A DNA stretch of 32,339 nucleotides from an uncultured Holdemanella sp. (GCA_900754615.1 CAAEDN010000045.1:1-32339); one strand, 5' to 3'. Shown: positions 7,303 through 15,508, counted from the stretch's first letter. Notes: generated by a model from the sequence alone, not told the origin. Translations and numbers: made by a program.

Positions 7303-7968
7303 ATGGAAACAATGGGACAAAGAATCAAGAAAACTAGAAAAATGATGAAAATGACGCAGGTTGAATTCGCAAAATTATTAGACGTTCCTCAACCTTCCAT
7401 TTCTGCTTATGAAAAAGATAAATATCTACCTTCATTTGAAGTCATAGGAAAAATCATGAAAGAATGTAATGTATCTTTTGAATGGCTAAACGGATACAAT
7501 TCTGTTCCAGACTCAACATTAACAGTCACGGATATAGGTAATATGATCAGCCAACTATTTGAAATAGACAGCCTTTCATTTCAGGTGGAAGCTGAAAAGA
7601 GTCATAGTTCTTCTAAAAACAAAAGTGAATGTATACATCCTAAAGTTACTTTTACATTGTTGAATAATGATGCTCTTGGCGACAATCTAATTTCCTATTT
7701 ATATGAGATGCAATCCGTATGTTTCGATTGCTCAAACCACCTGATTTCAGAAGAAGAATCTTTAAACAAGAAATCACAAATATATGAGAAATATATGATT
7801 CCAATCTCATTCAAGAAATACAGAGAAACGTCAGAAAAAGAATTGATGGAAACACAGGTAAAAGCACTACAAAAAAAATTGAATGACGAAAAAGAATCAA
7901 ACAACTCCGAAGAAAAATTCACAGTTATCACGGGTAATATCAATAATCTTAACGACAAAAACGAATGA
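7303..7968 (+). CDS. XRE-family repressor
   Basis: This is a 221-residue protein. Residues 5-60 are a classical Cro/C1 helix-turn-helix: GQRIKKTRKMMKMTQVEFAK, then LLDVPQPSISAYEKDKYLPS. The remainder is a linker and a Lys/Glu-rich C-terminus with coiled-coil character (about 175-205). There is no LexA-type Ser/Lys protease pair, so self-cleavage on DNA damage is not expected. It is divergent from the excisionase-integrase operon, the usual position of an element's lysogeny-type repressor. GGAAG precedes the ATG. Confidence 0.8.
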   Translation: METMGQRIKKTRKMMKMTQVEFAKLLDVPQPSISAYEKDKYLPSFEVIGKIMKECNVSFEWLNGYNSVPDSTLTVTDIGNMISQLFEIDSLSFQVEAEKSHSSSKNKSECIHPKVTFTLLNNDALGDNLISYLYEMQSVCFDCSNHLISEEESLNKKSQIYEKYMIPISFKKYRETSEKELMETQVKALQKKLNDEKESNNSEEKFTVITGNINNLNDKNE

Positions 7969-7974
7969 GGATTC

Positions 7975-8011
7975 AAAAAAAATACCATACATATCATGTG
8001 TATGGTATTTT
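7975..8011. terminator. Bidirectional terminator
   Basis: AATACCATACA (7981-7991) pairs with TGTATGGTATT (7999-8009). A-runs on the left and T's on the right let it serve both the XRE gene (plus) and the secreted-protein gene (minus), which converge here. Confidence 0.8.
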
Positions 8012-8027
8012 ACATTGCTAACCTAAA

Positions 8028-8348
8028 TTATTGATTGTCAGACTCTACCTGTCTGCTTTTTAAGATTTCCTTTGCTTCTTTGACAGTGATTGCACTCGAA
8101 TCCGTTTCACTATTCAAGTAGATCTCTTCATCCCCATTTTGTAAGTAAGCTTCTCCACCTAGAAAGCCATCCCCTAATGGAATTACTTTTTCATCATCAT
8201 CACATCCAGGAAAATAACCTACATCCTCATTTGTTTCATTCACTTCTTCAACATTGACCGGTTCTTCACTCGATCTTGCGAAAGCAGGATAAGCCGAAAC
8301 AGCAACTAGACCAATAAACAAAGGAATTAATAATCGAATCTTTTTCAT
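8028..8348 (-). CDS. Small secreted acidic protein
   Basis: This is a 106-residue protein with a clear Sec signal peptide (KK, hydrophobic core LLIPLFIGLVAVSAYPAFA, cleavage near residue 25). The mature part is very acidic (VNVEEVNETNEDVG, CDDDEKV) with a single cysteine and no lipobox or sortase signal. GGAGGTG precedes the ATG. It is divergent from the BlaI-like repressor across a 158-bp region carrying a palindrome, so it may belong to that regulator's regulon. The protein is not recognised. A substrate, sensor partner or ligand-binding role is speculative. Confidence 0.65.
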   Translation of the reverse strand: MKKIRLLIPLFIGLVAVSAYPAFARSSEEPVNVEEVNETNEDVGYFPGCDDDEKVIPLGDGFLGGEAYLQNGDEEIYLNSETDSSAITVKEAKEILKSRQVESDNQ

Positions 8349-8374
8349 TGTTTCACCTCCATCTTTAAATATTA

Positions 8375-8384
8375 ACTACGTAGT
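8375..8384. promoter_or_regulatory. ACTACGTAGT palindrome, possible BlaI operator
   Basis: A perfect 10-bp palindrome lies between the divergent secreted-protein and blaI-like genes. BlaI/MecI operators are dyads built on TACA/TGTA with an ACTACA-TGTAGT core in staphylococci; this is a shortened relative. It is 27 bp before the secreted-protein start. Confidence 0.4.
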
Positions 8385-8402
8385 AATAAGTTATACTGCA
8401 TT

Positions 8403-8416
8403 AGAAAACGTTTTCC
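8403..8416. promoter_or_regulatory. Cre-like palindrome GAAAACGTTTTC
   Basis: GAAAACGTTTTC at 8404-8415 is a perfect 12-bp palindrome with a central CG. It matches the core of LacI/CcpA-type sites (catabolite responsive elements). It lies in the divergent promoter region of the BlaI/M56 module. Confidence 0.4.
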
Positions 8417-8506
8417 TATTAAAAATATACCACGCTATTATTTTTTTACAAGTGTTTTATTTATTTTTTGTATATGTTAAAATATAAACGAAAGAAGGAA
8501 TAACTC

Positions 8507-8866
8507 ATGGAACAACTAACAAAAAAAGAAAGAACTATAATGGATATTTTATGGAATGCCGATTCCGCATTATCAGCTAGTGAAATCAAAGATACGTCAC
8601 CCGACTTAAATATCAATACCGTTCAGCAAGTTTTGCGTAACTTATTAAAATGTAAATTTATAAAAATAGATGATATTGTTTTCAATAAAAAGTCTCTAAC
8701 CCGAACATATAAGCCTTTAGTTTCTCAAGCTCAATATATATCTGCTTTTATTAGCGATTCGAATCGTTTTAAACTACTATGCGGATTAGTTGATGAAGAA
8801 GATGATTTAGATTCTTTAAATGAACTTCAAAAGCTAATTGACAAACGAAAAAAAGAAATTAGGTGA
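8507..8866 (+). CDS. BlaI/MecI-family transcriptional repressor
   Basis: This is a 119-residue winged-helix repressor. The N-terminus (LTKKERTIMDILWNADSALS, then ASEIKD and NTVQQVLRNLLKC) is the typical BlaI/MecI wing-helix with the 'LWN' motif. In known systems a BlaR1/MecR1 protease relieves repression by cleaving it. Its stop overlaps the next gene's upstream GTG, and the M56 protein follows directly, giving the standard regulator pair. No beta-lactamase or mecA-like gene is beside it. The divergent secreted-protein gene and its own operon are the likely targets. Confidence 0.85.
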   Translation: MEQLTKKERTIMDILWNADSALSASEIKDTSPDLNINTVQQVLRNLLKCKFIKIDDIVFNKKSLTRTYKPLVSQAQYISAFISDSNRFKLLCGLVDEEDDLDSLNELQKLIDKRKKEIR

Positions 8867-8871
8867 ATTAT

Positions 8872-10074
8872 ATGACATTTATTTTGTCAACATTACTATC
8901 CACATTAATTTTGACAAGTTGTATGATATTTATTTTTGATTTTTGTATTCATAAACAATGGAACATGAATCAAGTATTCTTCAGATTATTTTTGTTGATC
9001 ATATTCATAAAACTATGTTTTCCATTTGAAACCAAGTTATCAATTCTTATCCCTTTAGATAAGATTATGAATCCACTAATCGATATTCTTCAATATAAAC
9101 TATTCAATCAGATTTACATGTACCATTTTCTACTTTCTGTTGCTATAATTGGAAGCATCTACCAATTTACAGAACTAATGAAACAAATCAGAGAATGCAA
9201 TTACATCATTCGCGAGATAAGAAAAAATGGTAATCGTATAGTAAATCCTGATTATGAAATTTATCAAACATCCTACATCAATACACCGATTGTTATAGGA
9301 TTACAAGGAATCATTTTAATACCTGAAAATCTGAACAACGAAGAAATTGATTATGCACTTAAACATGAAATAACACATATTTTACATAAAGATAATTTCA
9401 TCAAGTTCATTGTAAATGTATTTAAAATCCTATTTTGGTGGTTTATTCCAATATACATTTTTGACAAGCAGTTGGATCTTTATCTTGAACTTCACGCTGA
9501 CAACAAAACTATTGAAAATCTTGAAGAACACCAAAAACTAGATTACCTGAATTTTCTGATTAAAACGCAAAAACAAGCAATCAAATCTTCTACAACTGTT
9601 TTAAGTTCAAACTTATCATTCAATAGAAAATCAAATCTAAATTACCGCATAAACGCTATTCTTAATAAAAAGACTAGTCCGACTATTTTCGTATTTCCTA
9701 TGCTAATTATAATGATTTTTCTTAACTTTTTGATTTTGACACCTTACTACACAGAATCAAATCTAACAAAAGGCACATATGAAATATCAAAATCTAATGC
9801 ATACATATTGGTAAACGGAGGAGAAAAACAATTAGTCGTAAATACGGATGGAGAAAGTTTTATATCTCCAATAAAAAATTATTCACTTTTAAAAAAAGAA
9901 ACTGACTTAAGAGAAAAGAATTCTCTATATATACCTGATCATGCTTTAGACAATGTAAAAAACATGACTCGATGGAAATATAAAGATGTAGACGGGCATT
10001 TAAGCAAGAGAAAATTCAATGCTTATAAAAACACGTGGGATTCAGATTGGATTACATACGATAAACAAAAATAA
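8872..10074 (+). CDS. M56 (BlaR1/MecR1-type) membrane metalloprotease
   Basis: This is a 400-residue integral membrane protein with TM segments near 3-25, 37-55 and 82-100, a cytoplasmic protease loop, TM near 180-200 and a last TM near 280-300. HEITH (165-169) and downstream ELHAD (206-210) are the M56 zinc and catalytic motifs. In BlaR1 relatives it transduces an external signal and cleaves the repressor. The outer C-terminal part is only about 100 residues and shows no penicillin-binding Ser-x-x-Lys domain, so the signal is probably not a beta-lactam. I chose the ATG at 8872 (AGGTGA six bases before) over a GTG at 8863. Confidence 0.8.
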   Translation: MTFILSTLLSTLILTSCMIFIFDFCIHKQWNMNQVFFRLFLLIIFIKLCFPFETKLSILIPLDKIMNPLIDILQYKLFNQIYMYHFLLSVAIIGSIYQFTELMKQIRECNYIIREIRKNGNRIVNPDYEIYQTSYINTPIVIGLQGIILIPENLNNEEIDYALKHEITHILHKDNFIKFIVNVFKILFWWFIPIYIFDKQLDLYLELHADNKTIENLEEHQKLDYLNFLIKTQKQAIKSSTTVLSSNLSFNRKSNLNYRINAILNKKTSPTIFVFPMLIIMIFLNFLILTPYYTESNLTKGTYEISKSNAYILVNGGEKQLVVNTDGESFISPIKNYSLLKKETDLREKNSLYIPDHALDNVKNMTRWKYKDVDGHLSKRKFNAYKNTWDSDWITYDKQK

Positions 10075-10088
10075 CAATAGATAAAAGC

Positions 10089-10122
10089 AGTTTAACTATG
10101 CCTAATAGTTAAACTTTTTTTA
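10089..10122 (+). terminator. Terminator of the BlaI/M56 operon
   Basis: AGTTTAACTAT (10089-10099) pairs with ATAGTTAAACT (10105-10115), followed by a run of T's. It closes the M56 gene. Confidence 0.8.
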
Positions 10123-10158
10123 TTTTTATTTCGGTGTTTTTTTGCTTATACAGTCATA

Positions 10159-10183
10159 TGAATTATCGGTTTCCGATAATTCA
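10159..10183. repeat. Perfect 11-bp inverted repeat, no U-run
   Basis: TGAATTATCGG and its complement flank a TTT loop. It is not followed by T's, so it is unlikely to be a terminator. It lies near the presumed right end of the integrative element and could be a protein-binding site. Confidence 0.5.
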
Positions 10184-10195
10184 TTCAATTATTTG

Positions 10196-10227
10196 TGTAC
10201 TCATTTTGTACTCACGGTCAAAATCAG
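10196..10227. other. Candidate attachment end with arm-type repeats
   Basis: TGTACTCA occurs at 10196-10203 and again at 10207-10214, exactly 11 bp (one helical turn) apart, the layout of tyrosine-integrase arm sites. TCAAAATCAG follows at 10218-10227 and recurs in direct orientation at 3997-4006 at the other end of the Rep-to-M56 segment. A 10-bp match in AT-rich DNA can arise by chance. guaA 3' ends are a known integration site for islands. Confidence 0.4.
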
Positions 10228-10232
10228 TATAT

Positions 10233-10259
10233 AAAAAAGCCCTTATATAAAGGACTTTT
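10233..10259 (-). terminator. guaA terminator
   Basis: On the minus strand an eight-pair stem (10250-10257 with 10237-10244, one G-U) with loop TATAT is followed by six U's (complement of 10233-10238). It lies 14 bases after the guaA stop and is intact, so the neighbouring insertion did not disrupt the gene. Confidence 0.75.
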
Positions 10260-10272
10260 GATGTTTATTGAA

Positions 10273-11820
10273 TTATTCAAACTCAATTGTTCCAGGAGGC
10301 TTACTAGTAAGGTCATACATTACACGGTTAACCCCACGAACCTCATTGATAATACGAGACATAACTTTATTTAACACTTCATATGGAATCTGAGCTGATT
10401 CTGCAGTCATAAAGTCAATTGTATTAACAGCACGTAAAGCGATGGCATAATCATATGTTCTTTCATCACCCATAACACCTACGGAACGCATGTTTGTCAA
10501 TGCTGCAAAGTATTGACCAATTGAACGATCCAATCCAGCATTTGCGATTTCTTCACGATAGATGGCATCTGCATCTTGGACGATTTTTACTTTTTCTTCA
10601 GTTACTTCACCAATGATACGAATACCTAAACCAGGTCCTGGGAATGGTTGTCTGAATACCAAGTATTCAGGAATACCTAATTCTAAACCGGCTTTACGAA
10701 CTTCATCCTTGAACAAGTCACGTAATGGTTCAATGATTTCTTTGAAATCTACATGATCAGGAAGTCCTCCAACGTTGTGGTGAGATTTAATTACAGCAGA
10801 TTCTCCACCTAAACCACTCTCAACAACATCTGGATAAATTGTTCCTTGAACTAAGAAATCCACTTTTCCAATTTTCTTAGCCTCTTCTTCAAATACACGA
10901 ATGAATTCTTCACCAATGATCTTACGTTTTGCTTCTGGTTCTTCAACACCCTTTAGCTTTTCATAATATCTTTGTTGCGCATTCACACGAATGAAGTTTA
11001 ATTCATATGGACCTTCTGGACCAAATACAGCCTCTACTTCATCCCCTTCGTTTTTACGAAGTAAACCATGATCAACAAATACACATGTCAATTGGTTTCC
11101 AATTGCTTTTGATAATAATACAGCTGCAACAGAAGAGTCTACACCACCACTAAGGGCACATAAAACTTTTCCTTCTCCAACCTTTTCACGAATCGCTTTA
11201 ATTTGTTCTTCAACAAAGTTATCCATTCTCCAGTCACCACAGCATCCACAAACACCACGAACAAAGTTATATAACATTTTTGAACCTTCTTGTGTATGCA
11301 ATACTTCTGGATGGAACTGAATAGCATATAATCCTTTTTCTACATTTTCACTTGATGCGCAAGGACAGTTATCAGTATGAGACGTAATTTCAAAACCAGG
11401 TGCTACCTGTGAAATATAGTCAAAGTGTGACATCCAGCAAATTGTTTTTTCAGATACACCTTCAAAGATTTTAGAAGAAGTCTTATCCACAAGAACCTCT
11501 GTCTTACCATATTCACGGTGATCCGCTTTTTCTACTTTTCCACCCAATACATGCATCATCAATTGTGCGCCATAGCAAAGGCCAAGAACTGGAATACCCA
11601 ATTCAAACAATTCTTTTGAATATGTAGGTGAATCTGCCTCATAACAACTATTTGGTCCTCCAGTTAAGATAATGCCCTTTGGATTCATAGCTTTGATTTT
11701 TTCTAAATCTGTTTTATATGAATAAATTTCACAATATACATTGCACTCCCGAACACGACGTGCAACCAACTGATTATATTGTCCTCCAAAATCAAGAACA
11801 ATGACTAATTCTTTTTTCAT
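10273..11820 (-). CDS. guaA: GMP synthase (glutamine-hydrolysing)
   Basis: This is a full-length 515-residue GuaA converting XMP to GMP with ATP and glutamine. The N-terminal class I glutamine amidotransferase domain shows GLCYGAQL with catalytic Cys82 and the FHPEV motif of the His/Glu pair. The ATP pyrophosphatase domain begins with the P-loop LSGGVDSSVAA. The C-terminal dimerisation domain ends in the typical SKPPGTIEFE. GGAGG precedes the ATG. It is the last of a long minus-strand gene series; only 48 bases separate it from the dehydrogenase-HAD gene upstream, and no purine riboswitch is visible there. Transcription ends at the terminator just after its stop. Confidence 0.97.
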   Translation of the reverse strand: MKKELVIVLDFGGQYNQLVARRVRECNVYCEIYSYKTDLEKIKAMNPKGIILTGGPNSCYEADSPTYSKELFELGIPVLGLCYGAQLMMHVLGGKVEKADHREYGKTEVLVDKTSSKIFEGVSEKTICWMSHFDYISQVAPGFEITSHTDNCPCASSENVEKGLYAIQFHPEVLHTQEGSKMLYNFVRGVCGCCGDWRMDNFVEEQIKAIREKVGEGKVLCALSGGVDSSVAAVLLSKAIGNQLTCVFVDHGLLRKNEGDEVEAVFGPEGPYELNFIRVNAQQRYYEKLKGVEEPEAKRKIIGEEFIRVFEEEAKKIGKVDFLVQGTIYPDVVESGLGGESAVIKSHHNVGGLPDHVDFKEIIEPLRDLFKDEVRKAGLELGIPEYLVFRQPFPGPGLGIRIIGEVTEEKVKIVQDADAIYREEIANAGLDRSIGQYFAALTNMRSVGVMGDERTYDYAIALRAVNTIDFMTAESAQIPYEVLNKVMSRIINEVRGVNRVMYDLTSKPPGTIEFE

Positions 11821-11868
11821 TGCGTCCTCCTAATGTTTTTCTACACAATATTATAAAGTAGCAACCAA

Positions 11869-13368
11869 TTATTTACAACGCTTTAAATAATCAATTACCT
11901 CATTTAAATCCTTACAAGACTCTTGGATATATTCCTTCATTTCTTCATCTGGCGCAATCTGATCTTGAATAAAGATGGAATGCATCTTCGCATTGGCTGC
12001 TGCCGTAATACCATGTTTACTATCCTCTAACACTAAACAGTTTTCTGGTTTTACATCTAATCTTTCAGCTGCTGCCAAAAATAAATCTGGAGCCGGCTTT
12101 GATTTATATCCCTCTTTAGAAGAAATAATCACATTTGGACTTAACACAAAACCTGCATGCGACAAGAACTTTTTAATATCCTGCGGGTGCGAACTTGAAG
12201 CCACCGCATAAGGAATCTTATTCTCTTCAATATACTCAATTAGATTCTGTAAACCAACCATATTGGCACTACCCGGCTCTTTAAAATATGTAAAGAAATA
12301 ATCCGCACGCTCTTCTTGGATTTCTTCCATAACTCTTGTCACACCCGGATACATTTCTTCATAGAGTGCAACCTTTCTTGAATCACAACCAATTAAAGGT
12401 TCCGGAAAATAGTCTGGACAAGAAACACCTAATTCTTTAGCCTTCTCTTTAAACTCATCCTTAAACATTTTTTCCGTATTAAACATCAAACCATCCATAT
12501 CAAAGATAACTGCTTTAATTTGTGGCTTTCTAAAATATTCAATCAAACATTGCGTGCCCAAATCACTCATACCACGATCCATTAGATCCACATATTCTTT
12601 GATGACACGATTCACACTATACAAAGGAAAATTTGCCTCTTGTACTGCAATTTTTAAATCCTTCACAAAATGCTTCACATAAAAACCAGGCGCATAATCA
12701 TTCTCTAACATCTTCTTACCTTGGAATTCCAATTGTTTAGATCCAGCAGCTCCATTACGCAAGAAACGATATACAAAGGATTCATCCACATCTTTACAAT
12801 TCAAATACGACATGGCCTCACAAATACCTTGTAACGTATTCGCAATCATGATTTGGTTAGCCATCTTGACATGTTGTCCACAACTCGCCTTGCCACAATA
12901 CTCAATTTGTGTTCCAAACGCTTCAAAGATTTCTTTATTTGTTTCAAAATCCTCTTTATCTGCACCTACCAATACAGTTAGAGTCCCATTTTTAGCACCT
13001 GTATCTCCACCAGTCACTGGCGCATCCAATACATGAACACCCAATTCTTTTCCTTTTGTATACAATTCTTTAGCTAACTTTGGACTTGAAGTCGTAAAAT
13101 CAATACAAGTTTTACCCGCATCAATACAACTAAAAATCACACCATATACTTCTTTAACATCACTAGGAAAACCGACCATTGTACAAATCACATCTACATT
13201 GGATGTTAAAGACACAATGGATTCTTCTAAAATGGCACCTGCATTTTTAGCTTGTTCTACCCTTTCTGGATGTCTTGCGTACACATGCACTTCATAACCC
13301 TTATTCAATAAATGAATAACCATTGGCTGACCCATAATGCCAGCACCAATCCAACCTATTTTTTTCAT
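11869..13368 (-). CDS. Beta-hydroxyacid dehydrogenase fused to HAD phosphatase
   Basis: A single 499-residue frame holds two enzymes. Residues 1 to about 285 are a 3-hydroxyisobutyrate/tartronate-semialdehyde-reductase-type dehydrogenase: Rossmann GAGIMGQP at 8-15, substrate motif DAPVTGGDTGA and catalytic Lys in GQHVKMANQ. Residues from about 290 on are a HAD-IA hydrolase of the beta-phosphoglucomutase type: FDMDGLMFNTE (motif I), ASSSHPQ (II), KSKPAPDLF (III) and LVLEDSKHG (IV). All key residues are present, so both parts should be active. A fusion suggests a shared small-molecule pathway or metabolite repair, but the substrate is unknown. It lies one base from the next upstream gene and is probably in an operon. 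Confidence 0.85.
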   Translation of the reverse strand: MKKIGWIGAGIMGQPMVIHLLNKGYEVHVYARHPERVEQAKNAGAILEESIVSLTSNVDVICTMVGFPSDVKEVYGVIFSCIDAGKTCIDFTTSSPKLAKELYTKGKELGVHVLDAPVTGGDTGAKNGTLTVLVGADKEDFETNKEIFEAFGTQIEYCGKASCGQHVKMANQIMIANTLQGICEAMSYLNCKDVDESFVYRFLRNGAAGSKQLEFQGKKMLENDYAPGFYVKHFVKDLKIAVQEANFPLYSVNRVIKEYVDLMDRGMSDLGTQCLIEYFRKPQIKAVIFDMDGLMFNTEKMFKDEFKEKAKELGVSCPDYFPEPLIGCDSRKVALYEEMYPGVTRVMEEIQEERADYFFTYFKEPGSANMVGLQNLIEYIEENKIPYAVASSSHPQDIKKFLSHAGFVLSPNVIISSKEGYKSKPAPDLFLAAAERLDVKPENCLVLEDSKHGITAAANAKMHSIFIQDQIAPDEEMKEYIQESCKDLNEVIDYLKRCK

Positions 13369-13369
13369 T

Positions 13370-14491
13370 TTACTTTCTTCCCTTCACTAATATTGGAGCG
13401 GATTGCACCGCAATAAATTTCACAACTTCAAACATAAACTTAATTTCTTCTGCATTCAATTGACGAATCTCCTTAATTCCAGACAATGCCTGTTTAAATG
13501 AAAATTCAGTTAAATCCGCAATCGTATAAATTTCCATACGATCAAATAATTCCCCAATCAAATGACAATAGCGCTCTTTTTCTTCCAGTGGACGATCCAT
13601 TAATAGCTTATTTACATATTCCAGTAAATCATCACTCTCTTTTGTGAGTGCATCACAATAATTAAAGTCTTTTACATCCACACTCCACATCAACGTATCA
13701 TGCTGAACTAGACCAGAACCTTGAGCATCCATGACTTTCGTTTGTTCTCTATGATCTAAAACACGACCCACTATACTATCCTTAGGAATATAATTTATGA
13801 TCTTAGAAACATCCTCATCCCCCTGCCAAAAACCATCCGCAAAGCCAGGCCCATCAAAACTTTTCACACCTTCAATATATCCCTGTAGTTTTGGATTTTT
13901 TAAATAGGCATACATCGCCAGATTTCCACCCTTCGAATGCCCCGTCAAATACATCTTTGGATAGACTTTTTTCTTTTTCAATCCAAACAAATAACTCGTT
14001 TCAGGAATATTCGCAATGGTTTTTTTTACATAATCCTTCGCCAAGATTTGACAAGGAAGATCCTGCCTATAGGTCATCATTAAATTTTCTTTCCAACCCG
14101 TAATACTACCATCTGTACCACTAAAAGAAAGTACGAAAGAACCATCTGGCAACACAAGTGTTACAACACTAAATTGAATCACATCTTCATCGCTATAGAC
14201 TTTTTTATAGTTCTTCAACTTAATATTTCCATAACGAATCGTATCTTGTAACGCATCAATTAAATGTGGAAGATTCATTGAAAATGTATATTTACTCTTT
14301 AATTCCTCTTCACTATATAAAGAAAGATATTTACGACATGCTTCCTCTAAAGAAACCTCGTCCTTTTCCACAATGCCATCCCAATCCACATAAGATAGAT
14401 CGGCACATACTAACATATCCACCTCATTAAAGGGACGAATAGAAAAGTCAATATCTCTTCTTAAATGTACATAATTTAATAAGTTTTCCAT
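13370..14491 (-). CDS. Mbeg1-like (DUF2974) alpha/beta hydrolase
   Basis: This is a 373-residue cytoplasmic lipase-like protein. The nucleophile elbow LTGHSKGGNLAMYAYL fits the G-x-S-x-G Ser with the Lys-Gly-Gly continuation usual in Mbeg1-like proteins. The N-terminus (NLLNYVHLRRDIDFSIRPFN, then DMLVCADLSYVD) and SFDGPGFADGFW after the elbow also match that family as I recall it. I chose the ATG at 14491, with GAGG seven bases upstream; a longer frame to 14539 has no site. Its substrate is unknown. It begins just after the terminator-like hairpin of the gene upstream and ends one base before the fusion gene. Confidence 0.75.
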   Translation of the reverse strand: MENLLNYVHLRRDIDFSIRPFNEVDMLVCADLSYVDWDGIVEKDEVSLEEACRKYLSLYSEEELKSKYTFSMNLPHLIDALQDTIRYGNIKLKNYKKVYSDEDVIQFSVVTLVLPDGSFVLSFSGTDGSITGWKENLMMTYRQDLPCQILAKDYVKKTIANIPETSYLFGLKKKKVYPKMYLTGHSKGGNLAMYAYLKNPKLQGYIEGVKSFDGPGFADGFWQGDEDVSKIINYIPKDSIVGRVLDHREQTKVMDAQGSGLVQHDTLMWSVDVKDFNYCDALTKESDDLLEYVNKLLMDRPLEEKERYCHLIGELFDRMEIYTIADLTEFSFKQALSGIKEIRQLNAEEIKFMFEVVKFIAVQSAPILVKGRK

Positions 14492-14524
14492 AGTCAACCT
14501 CACCACAAAGATTTTACAATATAC

Positions 14525-14550
14525 AAAAGGATTAGCCAAATGACTAACCC
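14525..14550 (-). terminator. Weak terminator overlapping stop codon
   Basis: On the minus strand a nine-pair stem (14542-14550 with 14529-14537, two G-U pairs) contains the TAG stop of the acetyltransferase fusion and is followed by only four U's. Partial termination is plausible. Confidence 0.45.
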
Positions 14551-15500
14551 AATTTTTTTGATAATTTTATATAATGATCTGCATTTGAAAGAATGTCAGA
14601 AACCTGAGATTCTGAAGTCTTCTTAATGATTTTAGCCGGTACTCCAACCACAACACTCTTTTGTGGAATCACCATATTTTCAGGCACAACACAACCAGCA
14701 CCAATTACACTATGGCTTCCAATACAAGCTCCATTTAAAACAATAGCACCCATACCAATCAACACCTCATCCTCAATCGTACAACCATGCACAATGGCCC
14801 CATGACCAATCGTAACACGATTTCCAATTTTTAATGGATAGCCACGATCCGTATGCAAAACACACTGATCTTGAATATTGGTTTCTTGTCCAATCTCAAT
14901 CGTTTCTTCTTCATTACGAATCACTGCATTATACCAAACACTTGAACCTTTACCAATTGAAACATTGCCCAAGATGGTTGCATTACTTGCACACAAAAAA
15001 TCCTTTTTAACCTCATTCAATCTCTTACAAAGCCAAACCACACCATGCCATGCATCAAATTTCATGCCACAAGAAGGTAATGCCCCATACATAGTAAAGC
15101 CATGCTTTTTATGAAAGGCTATACTTTCTTCATTCGAATCTGTAATACATGAAATGATCCAACGCATGTTTCGCTTTCTACAATCCGCTTCAAGCTGATC
15201 TAACATTTTTGAAGGCAAGCCATAATGTTTTCCTTCTTTAAAATAAATAGTAAGTTCTACACAATACTTATACGCCTCTTTAGAAAAAGCCGGGTGCACA
15301 TAGCCATAGCCAATTAAAACATCATCATTAAGTGCAACATAAAATGGATTTGTCTTTGAAATTTCCATCATATGTTCTTTAAACACATCAAAAGAATCTG
15401 GCACAACATCAAAAATCGCAACACTTGTCTTTACATAATGTACATAGATTGGATATATACTTTCTATATCTTTTTCTTGAAGTAAACGTAACTCTTGCAT
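14544..15500 (-). CDS. GNAT acetyltransferase fused to gamma-carbonic anhydrase
   Basis: Two domains lie in one 318-residue frame. Residues 1 to about 160 are a phosphinothricin-acetyltransferase-like GNAT fold (YHVHYVKTSVAIFD-type start, IGYGYVHPAF, acetyl-CoA loop near KHYGLPSKM, SIAFHKKHGFTMYG). Residues from about 168 on are a left-handed beta-helix of the gamma-carbonic anhydrase/YrdA type with hexapeptide repeats (ATILGNVSIGKGSSVWYNAV, IGMGAIVLNGACIG). Its three zinc ligands fit the His of VLHTD and the two of GHGAIVHG. GNAT substrate and hydratase activity are unproven. It directly follows tsaD (eight bases), so it is probably co-transcribed with the t6A genes. Confidence 0.85.
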   Translation of the reverse strand: MQELRLLQEKDIESIYPIYVHYVKTSVAIFDVVPDSFDVFKEHMMEISKTNPFYVALNDDVLIGYGYVHPAFSKEAYKYCVELTIYFKEGKHYGLPSKMLDQLEADCRKRNMRWIISCITDSNEESIAFHKKHGFTMYGALPSCGMKFDAWHGVVWLCKRLNEVKKDFLCASNATILGNVSIGKGSSVWYNAVIRNEEETIEIGQETNIQDQCVLHTDRGYPLKIGNRVTIGHGAIVHGCTIEDEVLIGMGAIVLNGACIGSHSVIGAGCVVPENMVIPQKSVVVGVPAKIIKKTSESQVSDILSNADHYIKLSKKLG

Positions 15501-15508
15501 AAAAACTC

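Noticed and set aside
8507..10074. Beta-lactam resistance operon
   Set aside because: No beta-lactamase or PBP gene is present and the M56 protein has no penicillin-binding domain.
3960..10272. guaA 3'-end duplication as attachment site
   Set aside because: I looked for a copy of the guaA coding end at the left border and found none; only a 10-bp non-coding repeat remains.
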